64,000 bases of DNA from Bolinopsis microptera (lineage: Eukaryota; Ctenophora; Tentaculata; Lobata; Bolinopsidae): contig NC_087084.1 in NCBI RefSeq assembly GCF_026151205.1, positions 3,566,845-3,630,844 of the forward strand, given 5' to 3'. The notes under the pieces were generated by a model, which saw nothing but the letters and a program-made list of their open reading frames with translations, had not been told where the DNA came from and did no database searches. Within the stretch, counting starts at the first letter, position 1. Every line of letters begins with the position of its first letter. The translations under genes were made by a program, and so were the position numbers. Below are positions 37,421 to 48,815 of this stretch, piece after piece.

Positions 37421-37910
37421 GGGGTCGTTCACATATTACGTAATCAATACTTTAGCAATTTTTACCCCCTCCCCCCTTCCGTAATCAACCGTAATCAAGA
37501 CCCAACCCCCCCCCCCTCCTGACAGCAATATTACGTAATCATGGCCTGACCCCCCCCCCCCCCTTCACTTTTTTCCTAGAAAACACTTTTCTCTACGTTT
37601 CATGCTATCCTGATCATGCTATCATGATGAGCCGAAATCATTGTTATGATATCCGGCCAAGCACCTTCTAAACTACTTACTATTATAGCCGGATATTCGA
37701 TCAATTTCTAAATTTTATCACCATCAGAGTGAAATTGAGTGGAATTTGAATTAAAATATTGTCAAATTGTTATTATTCTAGAGGGTTAAAAAGAAAATTT
37801 TGATTACGTAATCAACGGCCGAAACCCCCCCCCCCCCCCCCGTAATCAACCATAAACATTTGGAAACCCCCCTCCCCCCTCGGCTGATTACACAATATGT
37901 GAACGACCCC
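37421..37910. mobile_element. Second copy of the GGGGTCGTTCACA MITE
   Basis: It starts GGGGTCGTTCACATATTACG and ends GTGAACGACCCC. Its interior matches the copy at 16478-17173 in reverse orientation, including GGCCAAGCACCTTCTAAACT. C runs replace the G runs of the other copy. The left flank is a TA dinucleotide repeat, so the target duplication is ambiguous. Confidence 0.8.
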
Positions 37911-38351
37911 ATATCGTCTCGCTTTATATATAGTAAGATGTAGAATTATAGCTATTTCTGTACAGCCTAAGTATGCACGTTTGAAGGACTATGAACATGC
38001 TAGCTCTTTTTATTTTGTTAGTCGGGCGGCATCTTGGGTTGTACTGGACCTAACAAGTTTATTATCAGATGTCTACTTATATTTATTATGATATCATTAT
38101 TCATTGTAATGGCAATACAATTTAAATTTTGTTTTCCTTAAATTTTGTTTTCCTTCATTGTCGCAAAATATGATTTCTTGTTTTATTTGTATGCAGACAA
38201 CACAGGTGTATTTTGCTTTAGATGTTCACAGTCTCAATCCTGATAAAATGTACTGAGAGGTGAAATTGTACAATATAGCTACTACAGTTATAAGTGTCTG
38301 ATATGCAGAGGAAAATTTCTTGAAATTGTACATTACAAGAGTGTTTCATTT

Positions 38352-38364
38352 GCTACAGATAATG
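38352..38364 (+). promoter_or_regulatory. Splice acceptor 3 nt before the YME1L start codon
   Basis: A pyrimidine-rich tract ends TTTGCTACAG at 38358, then ATA, then the ATG at 38362. As in three other genes here, the acceptor lies almost against the start codon. Confidence 0.5.
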
Positions 38365-41300
38365 CTAAATGGTGGGCGACTTGCCTTGAGAAATATAAAT
38401 CATCAATGCAGAGCTGCAATAAACAGACATGGGTACCCTCAAAGTGTAAGTTTGAGTTTAATTGACAGCTTTGAGCTTTGAAGGTCCTTCACCTTAATTG
38501 ATTATAATTCTTATTTAAGTGCTATTTAGCAGTAGGGTGCGGCTCACTAGGACCACTGTGCCAATCACAAAAAGGGGTCCGGAAAAGCCATTACTGGCAC
38601 TCGAGTCCTTGCCATCCTTCAGCCTCTGTCAATTGAAATTATTATTAATCCAAGTTGAGGTGATCAGCCGACGCTCAGCTTTTATGGTTATATATGATAT
38701 GTATAATCTGTAATAAAGATCAAAATTCAATTATTTAAGTTTTATAAATAGCACTTAGATATTATTCACAATGTAACTCCACCGCCAGGTATTGCTTATC
38801 AAGCACCACTACCAAACAAGACGAGAAGAAACAGACAAACTAGAACAACACGCTAACAACAACCCGGGTGATGCGCATGCGCAGCACGTGTTCTTACAGT
38901 CCGTTATGGTCCAGGATCCTGCTTTTGTGATCAGGAGGATTGAAAGTGGGAAGTTTGCTCTTAACAAAGAGGTGATCATTTAGATTGATATGATAAGTTG
39001 TGTGTCATCTTTGCAAATCATGGGGTACATTGAAATAACAATGTTAATTATAAAGCACAATACCATCACAATGCAATGATACAAGTTGGTTATTTATCAA
39101 TCTAAATCAAAGTTAAAATATTCCCTCAGTCGATCCAGACATATGAGCGAGCAAGAGAGTTGACCGGCATGAAACTTATTGTCAACCCTAATAACCAACC
39201 TCACGCTCCACCGCTATTTGTAATTATAATTATTTGTAATTAGTTTTTACTTCGTATTAATAAAAAGTTGGATAATTTTGGTGTTCATTTCATGAATACC
39301 AAATCTTTTTATTAATACCAACTACCTTTTGCTAAGCAAGGTAGTTGCTAATTTTAATTTATCTCTGGCTGTAAAGATCACAGAAGGTTCCGGTTTTAAA
39401 TAGGATGTTTATCTTTCAGCGAGGAACAACTTCCTCCTGACAAATTCGTCGTAAAATTATTATTTAATTGAACAACAAGCTACATTTTACTAATTAGTGT
39501 CTAAAAAATCGGAACAATCTTTTGCTGAAAGTGGTGAAGAAAGTTTTAGCAACAAAAACACATCTATAACGATTACATATTATCAATTACTTTTCATTTT
39601 ACATGTCTTGCTGAGACAACAAGTGTGTAACATAATATCAACTGTTACACCATGTTTCCGGTGATGAAACGTTTAATAACTCTTTTGTTATTATATCTGA
39701 GTTAAAGTAAGAATCGGTTCAGGAATTGGGATCAGGTAAAGGTATTTATAGAGCTAGGGTTAGGATCTGATTCTATCCAGCTAGATAAGATACAGGGTTA
39801 GGGACAGGGTCCTGGGTAGGGAAGAGTCATGTCAGGATAACGGAAGAGTCAGGGATAGGATAAGATACAGGGATATGACTATAGGATAAGATACAGGGAT
39901 AGGATAAGATACAGGGATAGGATAAGATAATGGGATAGGATAAGATACAGATTACAGGGATAGGATAAGATACAGGGATAGGATAAGATACAGGGATAGG
40001 ATAAGATACAGGGATAGGATAAGATACAGGGATAGGATAAGATAATGGGATAAGATAAGATACAGGGATAAGGAAGAGCTCTGAAGTATAACTACTCACC
40101 TTGGGAACTGGTCACGACTATCTCGAAGATTGAAATACGTAAAGTTTCCTTTGAAAGTCGTATAGAATCTCCTTCAACATCACAGAAAAAGGTATAGGTC
40201 TGATCTGAGCGTTCTCGTCCGTATGACATTTGGAGGGTTCCACAGGACTTCTGGTGTTCTTCTCCTTGGTACACTGACACATCTACATTATTGTTATTAT
40301 CTTTACAAGTCCTGTAGTTTTCCATGGTCATCACACACCATGTATTAATATCGTAAAAGTCAGCGTTGAAGAAGACATGGTAGATCACAATTTTGTGAAT
40401 GAAGTGACTTTTCCCGTACTCTACTTTGAACCAGACTTTTCCATTGACTGCCTCAGCAACTGACTCGGTCATAAGATTCCTGTCGATCGCATGTGTTTCC
40501 TTGAACCCCTGTTCATTGTTAAAAGTCTTTGATTGTGTGACTCTCAGTGGTGATATTTCTCCTGGTGACCATGGTAAAATGTGTTGAACTTTAGCAGTAA
40601 CTGCAGTTACCTGGCAGGCTACCAACACGATCATCAAGATGATCCTCATTTTGACAACTTCTCCCCTGATAATCTGTGCGGCAGTTTTATTTGGTCTTCA
40701 AACGAGCTGAGTACTGTTAAGATGCTCCTCACATACAACAGCTTTAAAGAGTAAAAACGGATTGTGGCTCAGCAGACAAGATGCTGCTTTAAGATCCTGG
40801 CACTGAATAAACATTCGTATCACTTCAAGTATGTTTTAAACGACCCCCTCCAAGGTTCTATGTAATCACTGCACAAGTGACTGAACTAGTTGAACTTTCC
40901 TGCGTTGTATTGTGCTAAGATTGCCCTGGTATTTATGACAGAGGACTGATCATCGTCTCATTAAAGCAGCAAATTTCCATAAGGGCATGATTGGGAGGTT
41001 CTTTTGTGAAGAACCTCCTTCACCATGCCTTTATGGATATATCGTACCATCGTGGGGAAGGATAAACGAGTGCAGGCACTGGCGTTTAGAATCATGTCTG
41101 GAACGGTTACTCGCACTGCCTGTATCATATTGAACGTATCTATGACTGCATCATAATCGTATTCAGGGTTCGGACTCTACGGCGTGAGATTTGTCGGCAT
41201 AAAAAATTAGGGTTAAGGTTACCTAAGCCTAGGGTTAGGTTACAATTCCTCAGCAAAAGGTAGTTGGAAGGTATTTATTTTAAAATTGGTAATATTCATG

Positions 41301-44300
41301 AACTCCAACTTTTTCCAACTTTTTATGAATACGGCTTAGTTAAACCCAACTTATCTGTTTTATGTCTGTGAATTGTTTCAAGAACTTTACAGCCGACTCC
41401 TCCTTTTGTGATTATATTGTATTGATATTTTAGTAATTATCATGAGATGAGTAATCGGACTTATTGCATAATTGTTCGTTTCATTGTATCACCAATTTTC
41501 CCGACAATTGATATTATAATACTTTATTATAAAGTACTTATTTGTTTCAGATCACGTTTATTGTAGCGGTGAACGACATAATAAGAAAGATAATAATGTT
41601 TGTAGTTGTTCCTTATCTTCTCTATCTGTTCATCACCAATCTTTTCCCACGGATGTCCCAAGGAGGACCATTTTCAACTGTAAGTTATGACTTGTCATTG
41701 AATGTACTTTGTAGCTAGAAATTGAGTTGTTTAAAGCTTTATATTCAGCATTTATTTTTCATGCTTTTGGAACACTTTTACCGGAGCCGGAGGAAGTCAA
41801 AATGTCACTTAATGATGTTATGTGCCACAAAAGAGACCACAAAATGTGTTTTGTGTGGCACAAAAATGTAAATTAATCTTATGTTCCCTTAGAAAGACTA
41901 TCTGGCAACAATCCCTACACAAACATTTGACGACGTTGCGGGGAACAACGTAGCAAAGAAGGAAATGCAGAACCTCGTTACATTCCTGACTGAACCGGAG
42001 AAGTTTGCTGCCATGGGGTGTAAGATTCCGAAAGGAGTTCTACTTTCCGGTAATTCATTCTTTTAATTCGAGCAAAGAAGTTGATTTGTTTATTCGTTAG
42101 CGGTTAATCGTGCGATTTGATAGGACCTATAACCCAACTACTATTAATTCATGCTTGTGGAATGTTGAACCAAGTTGTTGACTAATGACTAACAAACAAT
42201 CAAATAACATCTCATAAATCTTCCTGTTATTCTTTCCTGTTCAAACATTTCTAATTCTAACCTTTAGGACCCCCCGGTGTTGGTAAAACACTGTTAGCTA
42301 AAGCTCTTGCTGGCGAGGCTTGTGTTCCTTTCTTCTTTGCGTCAGGTACTTAATGCTAATATGTATTTGTGTACAAGTTATGAAAATAGTACCCAAGAAT
42401 TTGTTAAAATTTAAACTAGTTTTACAAGTTTTTCAAACAATAAAGCGTCATATCACGACGTTGAAGGATAAGTCTCTAAGATATAACCCCATGTTCTACA
42501 GGATCAGAGTTTGATCAGATGTTCGTGGGTATGGGAGCTAAGCGTGTGAGAGGTTTGTTCAAAGCTGCTAAAGAAGCTGCTCCCTCCATCATTTTCATAG
42601 ACGAGATTGATACCGTCGGAATGAAACGAGGTGAGTAATTTAATGGGTTAATTAAATAGTTAACTAAATTGAAGTATATAGTTAAGTTAATAGCACGACA
42701 AACATTCTAGAACAATGAGTACGAAGGAATGAATGACATACTATTAATTTTAAGTATAAATTCCTTAAAATCAACTCTAAACCCAGTTATCAATAAATAT
42801 AACCCCAGGATTCTCGGGTAACAGAGCTACAATAAACCAGCTGTTAGCGGAAATGGACGGTTTTAATGAGCAGGAAGGGGTAGTAGTATTAGCTGCAACT
42901 AATGACCCTGATGCGCTGGATGACGCGCTTGTTAGGGAGGGAAGATTTGATAATAAGATCACTATGCTGTCCCCTTCTAACAAAGTATGTTGTTACGGAA
43001 AAAAACGCTTATTTTTCTGAACACACTTATTTTTCTGAGATTTCTTTTAAAAAGAGAAAGAATTTGTTCATCTCTTTCATGTTATTTTGTTTATAAAATC
43101 TCGAACATGGCGAGAATTGCCGTGACTTATTTGAGTGTAGGGACAGGAGGCATCATTGTAGACCTGAAGTAGCAGCAACATAGTCAATAAAATATTATAT
43201 ATAACCAACTTCGTCACTTCCAAATTATTCCATCTTACTCGATGTCTGATTCCAGGACAACTTGAAAAAACAACCTTAAAAACCGCAGGAAACACTGAAA
43301 AAACCTTAAAAAACACCGAAAGAAAACCTTAAAACCTTTTAAAAAAAAGAGAGAACCTTAAATCACAACCCTGATCTTACTCAATGTCTGATTCCAGGAC
43401 AGAGTGAGCATTCTGAAGGTGCATTGTAGGAATAAGAAAATAGACGCTGATGTTGACCTGGAGTACCTAGCTAAAGCTTGTGTAGGCATGTCCGGAGCAC
43501 AGCTGGCCACACTGGTCAACACGGCAGGACTACGAGCTTGTCAGAAGAACAAGGAGAAAATCGACCAGGTACCTAAATTTGGAGAGGATTGTGGTGTTAG
43601 TAATGGCGAGGTTATGGTGCAATTTGTTTTTACACGTGACATCATTTCGGTGATATCATTGCTTGATGCTTGGTGCTGATTGGTCATTCGCTATCACGTG
43701 TCCAAGCAGACTTGTATTAGTTCTCCAACCTCAGTGACGCATGTAATTTCCATTTTGTTGTATTTGACTTCAGACCCTGCCAGCTGCCTATGTTCCCCTC
43801 AATCTTATGTTAACATGGACATTTTCCCGACACAAAGAGAGCGATTCTTTCTGTGATCAATCAAGGTCACGTCTTGAAGAGAGTATCTAATAGCAATTAA
43901 TCAGTACTCTTAAACTCAATATTTGTGGTACATCTGTGTGAACTGGTGAGACTCTCACCAGTTCACACAGATGTACCTGGTGAGAGGGTCTTCTTTTGAT
44001 TTTATATGGACCACGCGACAAAAATATTGCAGCCTTTAACGCGCAAAAGGTGTCGGATTCGAGTGCATGCATGCGCGCGCACGTCACGATTAAATAACTT
44101 GATTGTGGTTCTGTGTATGCGATAAAAGAAATGATGCAACAGTTATTCTAGATTTTACATAATTTTAGGACGATCTGGAATTTGCAAGAGCAAAGGTACT
44201 GATGGGAGGGGTGGACTCTAGTCTTTGCATAAGCGAGGAAGATTCTTTCAAGATCGCATCACACGAAGCTGGTCATGCTATTATGGAACTTCTTAGGGTG

Positions 44301-46853
44301 AGTGAATGAAGCTGGAACATTTAAATATGCAATACTAATCTCTGTGAAAACGACAAATATTGCCACCGATTCGACTCAGAACAACATTTTGAAGCGCCCT
44401 AAATTTTAAGGCTAAATAATTGGTTAAATTAATAAATAAAAATAGTGTACAAGGTATTATCCGTTTGCCATACAGGAGGAAGTAACTGAGAAGAAGATCT
44501 ACCTAGCAACGATAGAACCACGTGGTGTGACGATGGGTCACGTGTTCAGCGTATACAAACAAGACACATACGCTATCGACAACGACCAACTGATCGCGTT
44601 TATTGATATTGGTTTCGGTGGTAGGGCTGCTGAGGAAGTCCTCCACGCAGGGGTTGGTTTAACACTTACTTTAACACTTTAACACTTATTTTTTTGCTTA
44701 ATAAAGGGTGGCCCATAAAACACTACCCATCCTTATCTCTTAAAATTGTTACAGTTCGCTGAGATCTTGCTAATTATTTTATTTCAGAATGGAAAAGCGC
44801 CATAACTTACGTTCTGATTAATATTTTTGTTTAAAATTTTTAGAGAATGTCAATCATAATTAGACACAACTTCGTGCCAAATTTTGTGTGAGTCTGAGCT
44901 TTTCTGACAAAGTTAGCTCCTGAGCGTGCTAGCTTTAATTTCTCACCCAGAACTGTTTACATTGGTTAATAGGAACCACAAAAAAAAATCCTGGGTAAAG
45001 AAATTAAAAAACCACCGATTTATTTATGTTTTACCAATTCTATTAACCATGATCCATCGCACATTCCTTGTCAAGGCAAGTGAGAAGAACGATATAAACA
45101 AGCAGGAAGGATCATCTGTGATAGTCCTTATCAGTTAAAATATAGGATGTACACTGTACACATGGAATGTGCGATGGATCATGGTGAATAGAATTGGTGA
45201 AACGTGAATAAATCGCTGGTTTTTTGATTTTTTTACCCAGCATTTTTTTGGTGGTTTCCAATGTAAACAGTTCTAGGTGAGAAATTCAAGCTAGCTCGCT
45301 CAGGGGCTAAATTGGTCAAATAAGCTCAGTGAAGCTCACACTCACACAAAACTTGCCACAAAGGTTTAGCTACTTGTTATTAACATTCTGTGAAATTTAG
45401 AAGCAAAAATATTTATCAGAACATAAGTTATGCCACTTTTTGTTTTTAAAATAATTAGCAAGATCTCAGCGAACTGTAACAATTTTAAGAGATAAGGATG
45501 GGTAGTGTTTTATGGGCCACCCTGTATTATTTCATGATTGTTGAACCAGGTCTGGCTCACTCTTGGAAAAGTTGTCAAGTCTTTTGCAAAATAACACATC
45601 GTTAATTATTCTTTAGTCAATTCCTCAAAATTCCCACGGTTACGGCTAAAGATCTTTAGTTTATTGCCCCAATAAACAGATTATGTATTGAATTAAGGCT
45701 ACGTTTAAACGATTATATAACCATTCAGGACAAGGGAGAGATAACTACAGGGTGTGCTGCAGATATGAGTAACATCACCAGATTTGCTCGTATACTTATC
45801 GAGGAGAATGGTTATAGTTCTAAACAAGGTTATTTGAGTTGAATTTCGTTTTTTGTTACTCTCCTCTAACTGAGGTCATCTTATTTTCGGATTTATTGAA
45901 CGGAAAGTGATACTGCAAATTTCTCCACTTTTACATTGTTTTGTTTACACCGCTAATCTATATTTTAGTTCCATCAAGTTCATCCGTGTTGCTACTCTTT
46001 TTATTGTTTATGTATGTAATTTTCCGCTCATTTGGTTTAAAAGCATCTACATTGTGGTCTGGTCGTCCAATCAGAAACTCCGAATCCACCTTTTTTTAAC
46101 ACAAGGCGTTTTTAAAATGTTGATGTGGGACCGAAATTCTGACAAATTGTGTGCTTTATCCTGAATGTCTGCGCAACTAATTTAAACACTTAGTTCAAAC
46201 CTTTTTATTTGAGTTCATAACTCTCTGGCCACATTCCAAAATTCCTTTCAAACTCAGTTTTCAGTTAGTCAATACGCGGTAGATATGAGTTATTATTATT
46301 TTCACCGCTCATTTTTCAGGATTTGTGAGATACTCCGACTCTGAGATGAAGAACATTGAAACTAACGAGATGATTCAGGGGGAGATCAAGGCTCTTCTTG
46401 ATGTAAGTTATTGTTTTTACGTGAGACAAAATATTTATTTTTTCACGTGATATTTTTGGATATTTTCATGGGTTGATCTCTGAGGCGGATCTCTCTATCC
46501 CATTTTGAAATAACAAGATATTACCGATGCGATTTATCTATTTATGAAACTTTTATTTTCACAACAAACGAATATATCAACCAACTGGCGTTATACACCT
46601 TATTCCTTCTAAGACGAATTCTAACTTCTTCGCTCCCAATATCATTTCATTATAATCGATAAGTGAAATATATTCACCGAATCAGGAACGCTACAAAGCA
46701 GTGAAGGGAGAGTTGTCGAAGCACAAAGTTCAATGGGCAAGACTTAGAGATTTCCTAATCGAATACAAAACTTTAACTGGAGAGGAATGCAGAACAATAT
46801 TTAAAGGAGGCCGGCCTTCCAGACTCCCCAGCGAGGGACTCCCTTCTTCTTGA
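38362..46853 (+). CDS. YME1L1: YME1L-type mitochondrial i-AAA protease (ATP-dependent zinc metalloprotease)
   Basis: Fourteen exons keep one frame: 38362-38445, 38789-38971, 39130-39219, 41551-41679, 41893-42049, 42268-42345, 42502-42630, 42809-42984, 43398-43568, 44169-44297, 44476-44652, 45729-45828, 46320-46402, 46686-46853; 617 residues, somewhat shorter than the human protein. The first 28 residues are Arg-rich without acidic residues, like a mitochondrial presequence. Then come the YME1 N-terminal region, one membrane segment (about 133-151), Walker A GPPGVGKT (215-222), pore loop FVG (248-250), Walker B with D274/E275, Arg fingers R326 and R329, zinc-binding HEAGH (431-435) and probable third ligand D513. 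The enzyme degrades and processes inner-membrane proteins from the intermembrane-space side. The donor after 44652 (GTTGGT) is weak. Phases agree throughout. Confidence 0.93.
39851..40071. repeat. 18-bp tandem repeat in a YME1L intron
   Basis: About twelve copies of GGGATAGGATAAGATACA, some with TAATGGGATA variants. It starts about 20 bases past the apparent exon end of the opposite-strand F5/8-C gene. Its antisense frame gives a Ser/Tyr/Pro repeat peptide that I do not accept as coding. Confidence 0.9.
40092..40649 (-). CDS. Secreted F5/8 type C (fucolectin-like) domain protein, first exon or whole gene
   Basis: Starts at ATG (40649-40647). Residues 1-19 form a signal peptide (hydrophobic, ending AVTA). 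From about 50 to 180 is a galactose-binding-like F5/8-C fold: [24 protein letters not shown], a Cys pair around residues 135-155, and a closing strand ending FEIVVT. Such domains bind fucose or other sugars in animal lectins and adhesion proteins. The last sense codons are cut by a perfect donor (GTGAGTAG, from about 40102), so the protein either ends at 185 residues by reading into it or continues in exons I could not find. The gene lies wholly inside the third coding intron of the YME1L gene, on the opposite strand. Confidence 0.75.
   Translation of the reverse strand: MRIILMIVLVACQVTAVTAKVQHILPWSPGEISPLRVTQSKTFNNEQGFKETHAIDRNLMTESVAEAVNGKVWFKVEYGKSHFIHKIVIYHVFFNADFYDINTWCVMTMENYRTCKDNNNNVDVSVYQGEEHQKSCGTLQMSYGRERSDQTYTFFCDVEGDSIRLSKETLRISIFEIVVTSSQGE
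40976..41037. repeat. 62-base imperfect hairpin
   Basis: Outer arms TCCATAAGGGCATG and CATGCCTTTATGGA pair with one mismatch. Inner arms GGAGGTTCTT and AAGAACCTCC pair perfectly around a 5-base loop. It is about 330 bases upstream of the F5/8-C gene and inside a YME1L intron. It could be a small inverted repeat or a transcribed hairpin; nothing in the sequence decides. Confidence 0.6.
43927..43977. repeat. Perfect 25-bp inverted repeat in a YME1L intron
   Basis: Two 25-base arms, the left starting GGTACATCTGTGTG and the right ending CACACAGATGTACC, meet around one central base. In RNA this would form a perfect stem with almost no loop. It lies in the intron between exons 43398-43568 and 44169-44297. 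Confidence 0.85.
44704..45524. mobile_element. 821-bp foldback MITE, TA-flanked, in a YME1L intron
   Basis: The ends are long inverted repeats: AAGGGTGGCCCATAAAACAC at the left and its complement at the right, ending CCACCCTG, each flanked by TA (44702-44703 and 45525-45526). Complementarity runs almost to the centre: CCATGATCCATCGCACATTC near 45048 pairs with its complement near 45165. The unpaired loop is about 90 bases. TA duplication with AGGGTGGCCCA-like ends points to the Tc1/mariner superfamily. There is no transposase. Confidence 0.85.
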
Positions 46854-46993
46854 CATAATTTAACTTTTACCCAATCAAGAGGTCGTTCAAGAAAATGATC
46901 AGTATGCGAGGTATCAGAGAACACTGTTTAATTTATTGTCTGGGTGAATGCTTCATTGTCATCCCTGACCTGTTTACCGCTACGGGTGGTAAA

Positions 46994-46999
46994 AATAAA
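46994..46999 (+). terminator. Candidate polyadenylation signal of the YME1L gene
   Basis: AATAAA about 140 bases after the stop at 46851-46853. It lies before the next co-oriented gene. Weak on its own. Confidence 0.35.
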
Positions 47000-47330
47000 A
47001 TTGAACTTCTGCGCACGTCGGGACTAATAAGGAACCAATACGACCCACAGTCAACTTACAACTGTCCTCAATCATTGTGATAATCCGTTTGGATATTTAC
47101 ATCACGCTAGCTTGAAAATTATTCCACATTTGCAGAGATATTCGTGACCGTTTTATATTTCATCCTGTTTACTTACTGTGTCCTAATTAGATGTTTGTAA
47201 ACTAAATCTCGGTGTGTGGCGTATTGAACCATGTGATAATTCACATAATTTTAAATTTAGAAATACTCACCACGTTAACTACTTACTTACTTTAGAACTT
47301 CAAATAATTGAACACCTAATTTAACACCTA

Positions 47331-47345
47331 CTTCAGCTCCTAATG
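47331..47345 (+). promoter_or_regulatory. Splice acceptor 6 nt before the IDI1 start codon
   Basis: The tract ACACCTACTTCAG ends at 47336; CTCCTA then leads to the ATG at 47343. This suggests a leader added by trans-splicing, or a short cis-spliced 5' exon. Confidence 0.5.
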
Positions 47346-48065
47346 ACACAAATAAGGAGACTAACCCAGCTATGTCCGATCCAGACAGCACTACTAAAAG
47401 AAAAAGTCATGCTTGTAGACAGATCTGACAACATAATCGGAGCAGCCAGCAAAGAAGACGCGCATCTCATGAGTAACATCACCAAAACAGGCATGCTCCA
47501 CCGAGCGTTCAGTCTCTTTCTCTTCAACTCTAAAAACGAGCTACTAATGCAGAGGAGGTCGCCTCAGAAGATTACATTCCCGAACCTCTACACCAACACG
47601 TGTTGTTCACACCCTCTTTCCACGATACCGGGAGAACGGGACTTTACTTCAGGGGCTAAAAATGCTGCTATACGTCGGGTAAAAGATGAGATGGGTATCA
47701 CGGATATTTCCTATGATGACATTCATTTCATGACTAGGATTATATATTTCGGCGCGAGCGGTGGCACGTGCGGTAGTGACACCACGTGGGGTGAACACGA
47801 GCTTGATCACGTGTTGATCGTGAAAAAGGACGTGGAGTTTGTTCCGAACCCTAACGAGGTTAGTGAGACGAGGTATATATCGAGGGGTGAGCTGGAGGGG
47901 TTGTTGGAAGATGAGGAGGAGTTTCCGGTTACTCCCTGGTTTAGGATCATTGCGAGGTCCATGTTGACTGGGTGGTGGGATAATATTGATATGTTGCAGG
48001 AACTTTCTGATGATAAAATCCATGAATTCAGCTTCCCGCCTCTTGAGGAGGAATCAAAACACTGA
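47343..48065 (+). CDS. IDI1: Isopentenyl-diphosphate delta-isomerase, type I
   Basis: Complete 240-residue frame without introns. It matches animal IDI1 along its length: HRAFSLFLFNSKNELLMQRR, TNTCCSHPL with the catalytic Cys (Cys88), a degenerate Nudix segment AAIRRVKDEMGI, WGEHELDHVL with the active-site Glu (Glu153), and the TPWF and WWDN motifs. It interconverts isopentenyl and dimethylallyl diphosphate in the mevalonate branch that feeds sterols, dolichol, ubiquinone and prenyl groups. The C-terminus is SKH; vertebrate IDI1 ends in a peroxisomal-type tripeptide, so weak peroxisomal targeting is possible but unproven. Its stop lies 750 bases before the next co-oriented gene. Confidence 0.97.
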   Translation: MTQIRRLTQLCPIQTALLKEKVMLVDRSDNIIGAASKEDAHLMSNITKTGMLHRAFSLFLFNSKNELLMQRRSPQKITFPNLYTNTCCSHPLSTIPGERDFTSGAKNAAIRRVKDEMGITDISYDDIHFMTRIIYFGASGGTCGSDTTWGEHELDHVLIVKKDVEFVPNPNEVSETRYISRGELEGLLEDEEEFPVTPWFRIIARSMLTGWWDNIDMLQELSDDKIHEFSFPPLEEESKH

Positions 48066-48800
48066 TTTATGTGATTTTAGAGGTTTCGATTTTCGTTTTA
48101 TCTTTAATATTACAAATTAAATGCAGACTTGGGGAAGACCTGGAGAAAAGTTTGGTATCTGGTATGAACCCGTTATCATCTGATGTTATTGTAGTCACAA
48201 AACATTGCTTTGAAACAAGTTGAGAATTAAAACTTACTGACTAACTCGCTACAGACTACAGACGAATTAAATAGATTATTGTTGCATTATATGATTCTTT
48301 ATAAATTATTTATAAATAGTTTTTAGAAGTTACATTTATCTAATTTCAAAGCATGTTTCCATTTCTTTCAAGAATCTATAATAATTGAAGTGTGTTAGAG
48401 TAAAGTTTGACATCAATTATCATACTGTTTGAGATATTGATTTTTAAAATTTTTATGTATCCTTTTATGAAGCTGTAAATATGTTTTACTCGGCTTTTTA
48501 TACCTAAAAAGCATTGTCTTTAAGCTTTTATTCCATTTAATCTAATAAACAGCACTTTCCGGATAGTTTTCTAAATAAACTTTAAAGAATTTGCAATTAT
48601 TGACATTTAAACTTGCATTATCTATTCAACAATAATTTCTACAAGTATGACTCATATTTGATACAAGAGAAACGCCATTTTCGGACGTGAGGAGAGTTAG
48701 GACTCCTCCAACTAAATCAATTCCCTCTGTAACGTCCTCAATAAATGTAATAGATTTGTAGTGTTGTAATTAGTTTATATCTAACCTGTAGCTGTATGTA
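48066..48800 (+). other. IDI1 3' flank
   Basis: AT-rich. AATAAA hexamers at about 48544 and 48574 are candidate polyadenylation signals, some 480 bases after the stop. No gene. Confidence 0.4.
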
Positions 48801-48815
48801 TTCTTCTCTGTCAGG

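Noticed and set aside
39827-40099. Minus-strand frame with a Ser/Tyr/Pro repeat product
   Set aside because: It only reads the 18-bp tandem repeat past a splice donor of the lectin-like gene, and its composition is that of the repeat.
44926-45138. 70-codon frame in a YME1L intron
   Set aside because: It lies wholly in the foldback MITE, and its mirror sequence is on the other arm.
47649-48023. 124-codon minus-strand frame
   Set aside because: Antisense to the conserved IDI1 coding sequence.
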